Of a stretch of 64,000 nucleotides of DNA, positions 33,846 to 42,830 are shown piece after piece (within the stretch, counting starts at the first letter, position 1; the number at the start of each line of letters is the position of its first letter). The position numbers were made by a program, and so were the translations under genes. Source of the stretch: Bacteroidota bacterium (lineage in GTDB: Bacteria; Bacteroidota; Bacteroidia; Bacteroidales; SZUA-534); assembly GCA_003250355.1 (NCBI GenBank), contig QKGS01000037.1, positions 1-64,000 on the forward strand, in the 5' to 3' direction. The notes below the pieces were generated by a model, which had not been told where the DNA came from, made no database searches, and saw only the letters and a list, made by a program, of their open reading frames with translations.

Positions 33846-34888
33846 GTAGATTTTTCTAAGAGAAATGAAATTAATTTGTCATTGGTGTATTCAGAAACTC
33901 TTAAAACAGCAATAATAATTGCAACGGCATCGATAAGATTTAAAAGTTGTGTTGAATTATGAGCACCATAATTGCCGCTAGTCTGCAATAATCTTAAATA
34001 AGATAAAATCCATGGTTTGTCTTTGAGAATTTTGTCTTGAACATTTATGATTCTTGAATTTAGATTCATAGACTTTGTATCTAATTCAGGATGCCATATA
34101 TTTACTAAGAACTCTGTACATTTTTCAGCAAATATTCTCCCGCTAATTGCTATGCTTTTTGCAGAAGGAGGATTTGAGCTTAGTAAACTACATAGCTCTT
34201 CAATTCCATCTTGGATTCTATCATCAAAATCATTACGTCTTATATCAAGCTCTGCTTTTGTAGCAATTAGAAGTTCTTTTTCGTAGTTATTTATGGGTTC
34301 TTGATTTATGCCAAAGAAGGTATCTATGGCATTAGCTAGGCTTGCCGCTGCTTCAATATTATAAGCAAATAAGCGCACGGTTTTTAGTTTATTACTCCTT
34401 TTGCTCCAATTCTTGATTATTCCTACTAGCTTAGTCGTTGCTTCATGATAATGTATCTGTTGCTTTCCTGTACCTAAAATTGGCAAAGAGATTGATTCTA
34501 TATTTAAGAACTCAATTTTTTCAATTATTCGCTCAATTATTGAATAAGCTTTATGAAAATCACTAAGAGTATTTGGATCATTTTTAGATTTGGCTATTTC
34601 TAATACCCATAGTCGCTTAAACGCTTCGGTACTTGGTGAATTGAAATCATATAACCCACGAGAAATACAAATGCTGCCTTCTGGTATTTTATTTGTAAAT
34701 GAAATATTAAACTTTTCTTTGATTTTTCCTAAAATAGTTCCAGTAGTTGGGAAATAGCTAGCCTGAAAGGCTGATACTAAAAGTACATCTGAATAAACAC
34801 TGGTAATGTCACCACCATAGAATTCTAATAATAATGGCTCTGCTCCTTCTCTTGGAAGCTCTGTTATATTAAAAAGATATTTGCTCAT
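33842..34888 (-). CDS. Macro domain-HEPN/DUF4145-like protein
   Basis: 348 aa, two domains. The N-terminal about 190 residues look like a macro domain: LEFYGGDITSVYSDVLLVSAF, PEGSICISRG and ISLPILGTGKQQ, the last being the typical phosphate-loop end. Macro domains bind or hydrolyse ADP-ribose. The C-terminal half has AISGRIFAEKCTEFLVNIW and SGNYGAHN, the pattern of HEPN/DUF4145 helical domains, which include ribonuclease toxins. Its stop overlaps the left direct repeat. It is an isolated gene on a 1.19-kb insertion, consistent with a mobile defence or toxin cassette (inference). Confidence 0.72.
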   Translation of the reverse strand: MSKYLFNITELPREGAEPLLLEFYGGDITSVYSDVLLVSAFQASYFPTTGTILGKIKEKFNISFTNKIPEGSICISRGLYDFNSPSTEAFKRLWVLEIAKSKNDPNTLSDFHKAYSIIERIIEKIEFLNIESISLPILGTGKQQIHYHEATTKLVGIIKNWSKRSNKLKTVRLFAYNIEAAASLANAIDTFFGINQEPINNYEKELLIATKAELDIRRNDFDDRIQDGIEELCSLLSSNPPSAKSIAISGRIFAEKCTEFLVNIWHPELDTKSMNLNSRIINVQDKILKDKPWILSYLRLLQTSGNYGAHNSTQLLNLIDAVAIIIAVLRVSEYTNDKLISFLLEKST

Positions 34889-35011
34889 ATATTCTACATA
34901 AATTTATCACTATAAGTACTTTTAAAGGTTTGGTTGCATTGGCTTTTAATTGTTTGTCTTCGCATATAAGACTACTCTCAATAGGTTTTTTGATGGTTAT
35001 CTGACCATTAT

Positions 35012-35035
35012 AACTATTTGAACAGTGTGGCTTAG
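35012..35035 (+). repeat. 24-bp direct repeat, right copy (relic of the 307-aa gene 3' end)
   Basis: Identical to 33822-33845. Reading in frame from 34997, the plus strand encodes LSDHYNYLNSVA plus stop, a degenerate copy of the 307-aa protein tail LSDNYNNYLNSVA. It lies directly next to the CHAT gene stop at 35036. Confidence 0.9.
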
Positions 35036-38000
35036 TTATTCTAATAATACAAAAGCAGCCCAGTAATATGGTTCATATTTGTTTCGCATAATCTTTTGAG
35101 TTTCCCTGAACGATGTACCGATATTATTTGATTCCAGTAATTTGGAATAAAATAGTTCCATAAATTCGGCGGTTTCTTTATCCGGAACTTGCCACAGGCT
35201 CATAATTATATTTTCAACCCCTGCCATTTTAAAAGCTCGCTGTAAGCCATAAACCCCTTCACTACCTTTAATATCGCCCAAGCCAGTTTCGCATGCCGAT
35301 AATACTACAAGCTTTGTATTAAACAGGTTCATGTTTGATATTTCGTAAGCAGTAAGTATACCATCGTCAACTCCTTCTGGTATTTCTTTTCCTTGCCATG
35401 CATTATTGCCACCTGCCATTATTAAGCCTGAACGTAGTAAAGGGTTGTCAGCGGTTTGAAAAACAGGCTCTACACCCAATAACTGCATAGGTTCTCTTTT
35501 TTTCTTTTCAGGGTCAGGGAAAAAGAAGCCATGTGTAGCTATGTGAATTATTTCAGGAGAGTTATTGCCCGATAAAGCTTTAAAAGCTTCTTCCACACCT
35601 TCGCTACCTGAATATAGGGTTGTACTTATATTATTAGCCTTGAACATATTGTTAATGTTTTCTGCCTCAGTCATCGTTCCTTGTAAGTAGTTCCAAGTTC
35701 CTCCTCGTAAAGAGTCATTTATGCTCATATTGCGAAGTGCAAACATGTCAGGCTCAGTTTTTGAATAACCACTAGCTATTTGTTGAAGTTTGGTTGTGTC
35801 GGTATTGTAGTTCAAGCCTCCGAATAATGTAACTTTACAATTTTTAAAATCAAAAGGCGTTTTCTTTTCTAAAATAGTTTTGGTTGAAATTAATTGAACT
35901 AATTCATATTTGTCAGAAAGTAGTAATGAGTCATTATATGGTAAGGAAGCAAAAGAAACTCGATTCAATAAACCAGATGGTGAATAGTATATTTTTGATT
36001 TATTACTTAAGCTAGAATCAACTTTTCCCCAAATAATACTGCTTATTTTATTCTCTTCAGTTTTTGTTGTTGCAACAATTGCACCTCTTTGTCGGTAAGC
36101 TAACTTGCTGTTAGGGTTAAAATTATTTATGTTAGAGTTTTTTAGTTCTGATTCTTTGAAAATAGGTAACATAATTGGAGTTTCTGATTTAGAATCAATT
36201 ATTAAAGCGCAATATTGGATAATAATATCCATGTTTTGATTATAATAAGGAAAGACAATAAATTCAATTGCAACTTCATTTATTTTGAGTTTCTTTTTTA
36301 TAGATATCCAATCATATTCTTTTGAATTCGTGTTCTTTTTATCGCCATAATACTCGTCAAGTATAAAACTATTGGAGTTTTTAAAATTGTTAATACTGTC
36401 AATATTTGATATGTACCTATTAAATCCTATTCTTGAGAATAGAGCTAATGAATTTATATACAACCTTTCATTATATACTTCGGAGGCAATTTTAGAGTTA
36501 GTTTTATTTGGTATTACAGCTGATGAGTAATATTGTTCCCAATAGCTATTAGCATAAGTTATAAACTTATCAGTTTTGTATGTTATTGATATTGCTTCTG
36601 CAATTTGTTTTTTTACAATACCTAATGATTTTAGTGCATAAGTATAGGTTGAATCAGAGTTTTCTAAGAACGAATAAAGGGTAACCATATTGTCTAATGC
36701 ATCTAGCTCATGTTTTAATGATTTTGTTTTAGGAGCGTATTCTAAAGCAAATTTATTGTAAAATAGTCCTGAATCAATGCACTGTTTAGTTTCTGAGCTT
36801 ATAGGTTGTCTTTCAATTGTTGAAATATAATGACGAACAATACCGATGTTGCTAAGAACCCTTTGGTGTACGTTATTTGCTGTCTTAAGGGATAGTTTAA
36901 GATAAGCTAGGGCAGAATCTGGTTTTTCGTGTAGGATTCCTACATTATGATATGCACTAGAAATTGTTTCTCTGTCATTAAGCTCTTTTGCTAATTCTAA
37001 TGCTTTTAGTGAACTTTTTATTGCGCTTTTATTATCTCCAATATTACTATATGTCCTAGTAGTATTTATGTAGTATGTTAATTCTCCTTCCCTATCATTG
37101 TTCTTTTTGTATAGAGTCAGAGCTTTGTTATGATATTCTAAAGCCTCTTCATTTAGTTTTAGGTTATCATAGACTAACCCTATATTACTAAGGCATATTG
37201 CTTTTTCGGGTTCCATTTTTAGGCTATCAAAAATCATCAATGATTTTTGATAGTTTATAATGGCTTCGTTTAGATTTCCTTGATTGTAATTGTCAAGGCC
37301 TACACTTTGATAGGAGATTGCAACTCTTTCATAATCATGGATTTTCAAACATGTTTCTATCGATTTATTTGAACAATTTATTGCTTTAGTATATTGAAAA
37401 AGTTGGCTGTAGTGCATTGATAACAAGTCATAACATTCAATTTCTTTGTTTCTATCCCCAACTCTTTTGTAATATTCTAAAGCTTTCTCAACATATATTC
37501 TAGTATCATCATGGTTATTGCTCTCATGAAGTAGCCATCCTATCTTAAGATTACATGAAGCTATGGCTTCTAAATCGCCTTTTTGATAGTAGATAGGAAT
37601 CGTTTTGTTAAAATAGTATATGGAAGAATCAATATTATTCAATGCTGCATAGTTTTTTGCAATTTCATAATAGTTATTTTCAATATTTTTATCTGCTCTA
37701 TATTTTAGACTTTCTTTATAGTATAATATTGCTTTTTGGTACTGTTCTATATCACTATGATTTTTTGCAATGAGCCAATACTTTGTATCCAAACCATTGT
37801 TTGTGTTATTTTGAATATCGTAATCTATTGACTTTTTTAAATGGATATTTGCACTATCATGCATATTAAGTTTGTTGTAACAGGCACCAATAAATGAATG
37901 AGTGAAAGCTATATCCAATGAGTCCCCAATGCTTGCTTGATATAATAACAATTCATTATATATATCAATAGCCCCAATGTAGTCTTTCATAAATAAATAT

Positions 38001-38794
38001 TGATGAGCTATATTATTATTGCAAAATGAAACTTCGTAGTTATTATTTAGGCTTTGCCATAATGACTTTGAATCAATAAACTTATTTATCGCCTTTTTAT
38101 AGTTTTCTAATTCAGAATATAACTTCCCAAGTTCATAATAACTTGTTGCTCTTGTTTTTTCGTATCTATTATAAACGAGAAGGCTTTTTTCCAACTTTCT
38201 AATGCTTCTGTAGAGGCTATAGGTTTTAGAATATGTGTTAACAATTTTAACTGAAGAGTTTATGGATAAATCTTCGATATTAGAATTAGATGCTATTTTA
38301 AAAGCTTTAGTGTATTGAATTTCTGCTTTTTTGTAATCATTAATTTGCTCATATAATTCACCAAGTTCAATAAGGAGTTTTGATTCAGATTCATTGTTAT
38401 TACTTCTTTTATAATGTGAATATGCTTTTTTAAGGTATGGAGTGCTTTTTTTAATATCATTAAAGTGGTATTTATATATAAAACCAATGTTTGCATTGGC
38501 AGGTGCAGATATCTTAAGGATATTTTTGCCCTTACAATAATAACACTTATCTAAAGTAGATAAAGCTTTGTAATAAAATGCCATAGCTGAGTCCTGATTG
38601 GTTTGATGTAGGTTTCTTCCTATATTGAGGTAAGCATCTGCAATCTTAATATTATCTTCTGAGGTGTTGACAATATTGTGTAAGGAATCGATGTTAATTT
38701 TATTTTGCGCATGGCAATTTAAGTGGTTCAAAAATAAAAATGCTGCAAACATCGATATTATTAACCATCTGAGAGAAGTATTTTTTAAGGACAT
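35036..38794 (-). CDS. Secreted TPR-CHAT protease-like protein
   Basis: 1252 aa. A signal peptide (MSLKNTSLRWLIISMFAAFLFLNHLNCHAQ) is followed by a long array of tetratricopeptide repeats (about 40-720, for example SYYELGKLYSELENYKKAIN and AICLSNIGLVYDNLKLNEEAL). The C-terminal CHAT domain (about 950-1252) has the catalytic His in IHIATHGFF (about 1088) and Cys in VLSACETGLG (about 1168), so it should be an active clan CD cysteine peptidase. It is divergent from an orthocaspase gene (61-bp gap), suggesting a shared promoter region. Unlike Craspase TPR-CHAT there is no CRISPR or gRAMP neighbour, and it is exported. Confidence 0.92.
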   Translation of the reverse strand: MSLKNTSLRWLIISMFAAFLFLNHLNCHAQNKINIDSLHNIVNTSEDNIKIADAYLNIGRNLHQTNQDSAMAFYYKALSTLDKCYYCKGKNILKISAPANANIGFIYKYHFNDIKKSTPYLKKAYSHYKRSNNNESESKLLIELGELYEQINDYKKAEIQYTKAFKIASNSNIEDLSINSSVKIVNTYSKTYSLYRSIRKLEKSLLVYNRYEKTRATSYYELGKLYSELENYKKAINKFIDSKSLWQSLNNNYEVSFCNNNIAHQYLFMKDYIGAIDIYNELLLYQASIGDSLDIAFTHSFIGACYNKLNMHDSANIHLKKSIDYDIQNNTNNGLDTKYWLIAKNHSDIEQYQKAILYYKESLKYRADKNIENNYYEIAKNYAALNNIDSSIYYFNKTIPIYYQKGDLEAIASCNLKIGWLLHESNNHDDTRIYVEKALEYYKRVGDRNKEIECYDLLSMHYSQLFQYTKAINCSNKSIETCLKIHDYERVAISYQSVGLDNYNQGNLNEAIINYQKSLMIFDSLKMEPEKAICLSNIGLVYDNLKLNEEALEYHNKALTLYKKNNDREGELTYYINTTRTYSNIGDNKSAIKSSLKALELAKELNDRETISSAYHNVGILHEKPDSALAYLKLSLKTANNVHQRVLSNIGIVRHYISTIERQPISSETKQCIDSGLFYNKFALEYAPKTKSLKHELDALDNMVTLYSFLENSDSTYTYALKSLGIVKKQIAEAISITYKTDKFITYANSYWEQYYSSAVIPNKTNSKIASEVYNERLYINSLALFSRIGFNRYISNIDSINNFKNSNSFILDEYYGDKKNTNSKEYDWISIKKKLKINEVAIEFIVFPYYNQNMDIIIQYCALIIDSKSETPIMLPIFKESELKNSNINNFNPNSKLAYRQRGAIVATTKTEENKISSIIWGKVDSSLSNKSKIYYSPSGLLNRVSFASLPYNDSLLLSDKYELVQLISTKTILEKKTPFDFKNCKVTLFGGLNYNTDTTKLQQIASGYSKTEPDMFALRNMSINDSLRGGTWNYLQGTMTEAENINNMFKANNISTTLYSGSEGVEEAFKALSGNNSPEIIHIATHGFFFPDPEKKKREPMQLLGVEPVFQTADNPLLRSGLIMAGGNNAWQGKEIPEGVDDGILTAYEISNMNLFNTKLVVLSACETGLGDIKGSEGVYGLQRAFKMAGVENIIMSLWQVPDKETAEFMELFYSKLLESNNIGTSFRETQKIMRNKYEPYYWAAFVLLE

Positions 38795-38855
38795 GGTAAA
38801 TACTCGTTAAGTTTTGCTAAAGGTTATTAATTTTATGGAGTTATAGTTTTCCGTC

Positions 38856-40571
38856 ATGAGAGTAATATTTTTGTTATTAGTATTATGTAATCTGTCAGTA
38901 TTTGCTCAGCAAAATCGCCATGCGTTAATAATTGCCATAGGTAATTATAATGAAGAAGTAACAGGTTGGCATAGAATAAATTCTGCTAACGACGTACCTT
39001 TAATTGAAAAACAATTAATTAATAAGGACTTCGACAAAGATAATATAAAATTAATTCAGGATGAAAACGCAACAAAGGAAGGAGTTTTAAATTCCTTCAT
39101 GTTGTTATTACAAGGTATAGAAAAGGGTGATGTTGTTTATATTCACTATTCAGGACATGGTCAGCAGATATCTGATATTAATGGCGATGAGATTGATGGA
39201 TTAGATGAAGCCTTAGTCCCGATTGACGCACCTTCAGGTAGCTTATACTATAAGAACTACAATGGAGAAAAGCACATAACAGATGATGAGTTAGGTTCAA
39301 TTATTTACAAAATCAGGCACAAAGCAGGACTTAGAGGGCAGGTTATTGTAGTTTTGGATGCATGTCACTCAGGTACAGCAGCGAGGGGTAGTTCGGTGGT
39401 GAGAGGCGGTAAAGAGCCTTTTGTTTTTGAAAAAAACGGGAAAACAACTTTTGCCAATGATGACAAATCGGGTTTTGCAGATTACTCAAATACCCGTTCT
39501 ATGAATTCTGGGTTAGCACCTTGTGTAATAATATCAGCATCGCAACCACACCAGTTAAATTTTGAGACAAAAGATGCAAATGGGAGGCAAGTAGGCTCTT
39601 TGACTTATTCGCTTGCAAGAACTTTAAACAACAGTTTCCCTTATAGCACTTATTCAAAAGTGTTTTCAGAAACATTGAAAATAATGAAAGTCCTTGCTCC
39701 TTATCAGGAGCCAATGATTGAGGGCGATGTTAACTATAAGGTATTTAACGGTGAATATACATACCAACAACCTTATTTTAGTATTGAAGAATTAATAAAC
39801 AAACAAACAATAAAAATTAATGGAGGTTTAATAGCGGGATTAAATGAAGGTGATTCTGTTGCTGTTTGTTCCGGCGGGGTAGCATCATTAAAAACTGCAG
39901 ATATACTTAATGCCGGAATAGTTGTAAGTACCAATAACTATTCGTCTGTAGTAGTTTTAAATAACACTATTCCTAATGAAAGTTTCAGAATATTTAAAAC
40001 CCACTCAAGTACTCCTGATCTTTCGTCAGTAATTTTGAATAGCAAATATTACGACCCCGAATATTTTATTGAGCTGGAATTGATACCAGTACATCTTAAA
40101 AGAAATAAGATGGGAGGTGCTGAAATTGGCAATAATGGTTATGTAGTTGCAGATACGCTTAGTATAACCAATTATTTTGAGCAGGGAAAACTTGTGTTTC
40201 CTAAAGAGGTTAGCTTTTTGTTGAAGTTTACAAACAGTGGAAGTAAAAAAGCTTTTTTTGCTGTAATTGATATTCAGCCCGATAGTATAATTAATCGTGT
40301 ATACCCATCTAAGAATATGCCGGTTGAAGAGTGTTACTTACTGCCAGGCATGTCGTTTACACCATCGAATCTTGTTATTAATGGCTTCTCTCCCCCTTTT
40401 GGTAAAGAGCATTTTGTTGTTCTTGCAAATGGCAATCCAATTAATGTTTCTTCTATAATTACACCTGTTACCAATGCACGTTCGTTTACAACAATGCATG
40501 GTAGTAGTATCGTTAATCAGTTCTTTAAAAAAGGATCAGTTACTCTTTACCCGTTTTATATTGAAGAATAG
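38856..40571 (+). CDS. Secreted orthocaspase (C14 family) with DUF4384-like C-terminus
   Basis: 571 aa. After a signal peptide (MRVIFLLLVLCNLSVFAQ), the caspase-like p20 domain (about 20-270) has the catalytic His in YIHYSGHGQQ (about 101) and Cys in VVLDACHSG (about 170), the metacaspase-type motifs YSGHG and DxCHSG. The C-terminal part (about 400-560), with SFLLKFTNSGSKKAFFAVIDIQPD, resembles DUF4384. It is probably an Arg/Lys-specific cysteine peptidase in the envelope. It is divergent from the TPR-CHAT gene with 61 bp between the start codons. Confidence 0.92.
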   Translation: MRVIFLLLVLCNLSVFAQQNRHALIIAIGNYNEEVTGWHRINSANDVPLIEKQLINKDFDKDNIKLIQDENATKEGVLNSFMLLLQGIEKGDVVYIHYSGHGQQISDINGDEIDGLDEALVPIDAPSGSLYYKNYNGEKHITDDELGSIIYKIRHKAGLRGQVIVVLDACHSGTAARGSSVVRGGKEPFVFEKNGKTTFANDDKSGFADYSNTRSMNSGLAPCVIISASQPHQLNFETKDANGRQVGSLTYSLARTLNNSFPYSTYSKVFSETLKIMKVLAPYQEPMIEGDVNYKVFNGEYTYQQPYFSIEELINKQTIKINGGLIAGLNEGDSVAVCSGGVASLKTADILNAGIVVSTNNYSSVVVLNNTIPNESFRIFKTHSSTPDLSSVILNSKYYDPEYFIELELIPVHLKRNKMGGAEIGNNGYVVADTLSITNYFEQGKLVFPKEVSFLLKFTNSGSKKAFFAVIDIQPDSIINRVYPSKNMPVEECYLLPGMSFTPSNLVINGFSPPFGKEHFVVLANGNPINVSSIITPVTNARSFTTMHGSSIVNQFFKKGSVTLYPFYIEE

Positions 40572-40584
40572 ACTTCGAATTATA

Positions 40585-40603
40585 TGTGCAGATGCAGTGC
40601 ATA
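40585..40603 (+). promoter_or_regulatory. TGTGCA-N7-TGCATA operator 4 (YGRS-repeat gene promoter)
   Basis: TGTGCA-GATGCAG-TGCATA; centre 40594 lies exactly 26 bp upstream of the last G of TTACTTTG (40613-40620), the same geometry as operators 1-3. Confidence 0.72.
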
Positions 40604-40715
40604 CTATCGTTTTTACTTTGTAATAAAGTGATGTAAAAATGTTAACTGCTATTTGTTTTAATTCGGGTTAGGTGAAAACCGTATAGAGTAACCACAAATC
40701 AAAAAATGATTAATT

Positions 40716-41225
40716 ATGAAACAATTCATTTTATTTATTGTAATGACAATGTTTATATCTGATTGTATTAATGCACAGTCCTATAATAGTTCCAGTTCAG
40801 TTGATTATTACGGCAACGTTAATACAACTTATACAGATCAATATGGTCGGTCAGTTGGAACAAGTAAAACAACCAAAGATTATTATGGTAATGTGAATAC
40901 TGAGTATTATGACTCATATGGCAGAAGTATGGGGTCAAGTACAAGTTCAAAAGATTACTATGGTAATAATAATACCAATTATTATGATAGTTACGGTAGA
41001 TCTGAAGGCTCATCATCGGGGTCAACAGACTACTATGGGAATTATAATGAAAACCACTACTCCAACACTGGTATGAATACCGGTAGCAGTAGTTCATCGC
41101 AAGATTATTATGGTAATTATAATACCCAACATTACGATAGTTATGGAAGGTCTGCAGGTTCTAGTTCTGGCTCTGTAGATTATTATAAAAATTACAACAG
41201 TAACTATACACCAAGTAATTGGTAA
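40716..41225 (+). CDS. Secreted YGRS-repeat protein
   Basis: 169 aa with signal peptide (MKQFILFIVMTMFISDCINAQ). The mature part consists of about five and a half 25-residue repeats, for example DYYGNVNTEYYDSYGRSMGS, extremely rich in Tyr, Gly, Asn and Ser and without hydrophobic core residues. Such low-complexity tyrosine repeats suggest an extended or amyloid-like surface or matrix protein. It is expressed from the TGTGCA-type promoter and lies just downstream of the orthocaspase gene, so it could be a substrate of that peptidase (inference). Repeat DNA period is 75 bp. Confidence 0.75.
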   Translation: MKQFILFIVMTMFISDCINAQSYNSSSSVDYYGNVNTTYTDQYGRSVGTSKTTKDYYGNVNTEYYDSYGRSMGSSTSSKDYYGNNNTNYYDSYGRSEGSSSGSTDYYGNYNENHYSNTGMNTGSSSSSQDYYGNYNTQHYDSYGRSAGSSSGSVDYYKNYNSNYTPSNW

Positions 41226-41353
41226 TGTAAATGGCAGTTAACATTGGGCAGAATCGGCTTGCCGGTTCTGCCTTTCAAAATTAAATATGCAATAGTAATT
41301 TTAGTTATGAATTAAGAATAGTGTTATATTGTACAGCAAATTGTGTTGTACAA

Positions 41354-41809
41354 ATGAAGTTTTCACCTCTTTTTAAAAATAGAATACAAATACCTATAAA
41401 GATAGGTTCTGTTTGGCAGGCGCCCAATAATATATGGACTACAAACTTTGCCAGAAATAAACGTAATTCAGGAATGCATCCAGCTATTTTAGAAAGAATT
41501 AATAATGATAAAATTACGGCATATCTGACTCCAGGAACTTCTCAGGATTATAATAAAGGAACCTGTGTTTTTAAAACACGATTAGCCAATAATATTAAGC
41601 AATCATATTTCTTGCTAAGGTTAACAATGCCAATAACCGTTAATGAACTTGAAGAGCTTAATATGAGTTGGAATGGTGTTTCACAGCTTTCCGAAAAGCA
41701 GGTAGAGGATTTGAAATGGCAGGTTAAAATGTGTAGTGGAAAGATTATTCATGATGTTCAGATAGAACCCAAAAGCTTTTGGAAAAAATTATGGAAAAAG
41801 ATAAGGTAA
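41354..41809 (+). CDS. Hypothetical protein, possibly PemK/MazF-like barrel
   Basis: 151 aa from the ATG at 41354; the track ORF starts 11 codons upstream at a position without support. No signal peptide. The pattern SVWQAPNNIW, GMHPAILERINNDKITAYLTPGTSQD and a later QSYFLLRL recalls the small SH3-like barrel of MazF/PemK toxins, but no diagnostic residues are conclusive. It overlaps the next gene by about 31 nt (or 19 nt with the second Met), indicating translational coupling. Confidence 0.55.
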   Translation: MKFSPLFKNRIQIPIKIGSVWQAPNNIWTTNFARNKRNSGMHPAILERINNDKITAYLTPGTSQDYNKGTCVFKTRLANNIKQSYFLLRLTMPITVNELEELNMSWNGVSQLSEKQVEDLKWQVKMCSGKIIHDVQIEPKSFWKKLWKKIR

Positions 41810-42810
41810 ATATTGAAGTTGCGGTTAATGAAATATGGAAGTGCAGAAATTCTTATAAGTACGGTGCAGATGAATTTCAGGCTGATTCAGATACTTATGT
41901 ATTGATAGTTGCTGATCCAGACTATTTAGGGAGCGATACTTTTGTAAGAGTGCAACCAATTTCGTTTAATATAGACTATAGGTGTGCTGATGATTATTTC
42001 ATAGAAACAGAAAGCATTTTGGGAGAAGCATTTATTATTGAGTCATGGAATGAGCAGCCTGTTTTATTAGGAGTTTTAGAAGGGAAGATAGGTGAGTTAA
42101 GTATTTCGTTACCAAAGCCTAAAGTGCAAAATTCTTTTACAAAAGAACAGTTGCGGTTTCGTGAAAGTGAAATTAAAAGGACTGCTTATTTACGGCAGTC
42201 GGTATTAACAAGCATGGCTGTAAATGAGATTTATTTTGAACGCAAAACTCGCATAAGGACAATAAGGAATCTTTCTATTGCTGCATCATTTATTGGGTTG
42301 GGAATGTTTGTTTGGCAGCCACAAAGATTATCATCAGAAGCTTTTGCCGATAAGTACTATTCTGGATACACTGCTGAGTTTGACTTTTCTAAGTCTGGAG
42401 GAGTGTTGTCAAGAGGTAGTTATTATTTGCTGCCAAATTACGATTTGCAAACATCTAAAGCCATACAGGATGGAATTGCTGCTTACGAAGATGGCAGATA
42501 TAAAGATGTGGTTGATAATCTTCGGGTTATTCAAGCTCTTGAAGAGTACTATCCAGAGGTGTTTTTTATTTATGCGACATCTTTATATAATCTGGGTTAC
42601 GCTAAAGAGGCTGTAATTGCTTACGAAATTCTAATGCCAAAGTTAAATACTATTAATTTTAGTTCAGATTTGCTTTTTCAGTTATCGATTGCTTACGTGA
42701 ATACAGGCAAAAATATTAAAGCAAGGAGAACACTTAAGGCACTTGAAAGTAATGACTCTGAATACCTTGAAAGCTACCCAGAAATATTAAAAGATCTTAG
42801 GTTATATTAA
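41779..42810 (+). CDS. Membrane protein with barrel-like N-domain and C-terminal TPR
   Basis: 343 aa. Its start overlaps the upstream gene (MEKIMEKDK; the second Met at 41791 is also possible). The N-terminal about 115 residues (VAVNEIWKC...YVLIVADPDY...FVRVQPISFN) resemble the preceding gene's barrel-like part. A single transmembrane helix (about 162-180, LSIAASFIGLGMFVW) is followed by a soluble part with TPR-like helices (AIAAYEDGRYKDVVDNL, YATSLYNLGYAKEAVIAYEILM). It may anchor the upstream product at the membrane (inference). Confidence 0.7.
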   Translation: MEKIMEKDKVNIEVAVNEIWKCRNSYKYGADEFQADSDTYVLIVADPDYLGSDTFVRVQPISFNIDYRCADDYFIETESILGEAFIIESWNEQPVLLGVLEGKIGELSISLPKPKVQNSFTKEQLRFRESEIKRTAYLRQSVLTSMAVNEIYFERKTRIRTIRNLSIAASFIGLGMFVWQPQRLSSEAFADKYYSGYTAEFDFSKSGGVLSRGSYYLLPNYDLQTSKAIQDGIAAYEDGRYKDVVDNLRVIQALEEYYPEVFFIYATSLYNLGYAKEAVIAYEILMPKLNTINFSSDLLFQLSIAYVNTGKNIKARRTLKALESNDSEYLESYPEILKDLRLY

Positions 42811-42830
42811 TTATAGTGATTGATTGTAGG

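Noticed and set aside
35036-38794. Craspase (gRAMP-TPR-CHAT) system
   Set aside because: The CHAT protein has an exported N-terminus and there is no gRAMP (Cas7-11-like) gene or CRISPR array nearby.
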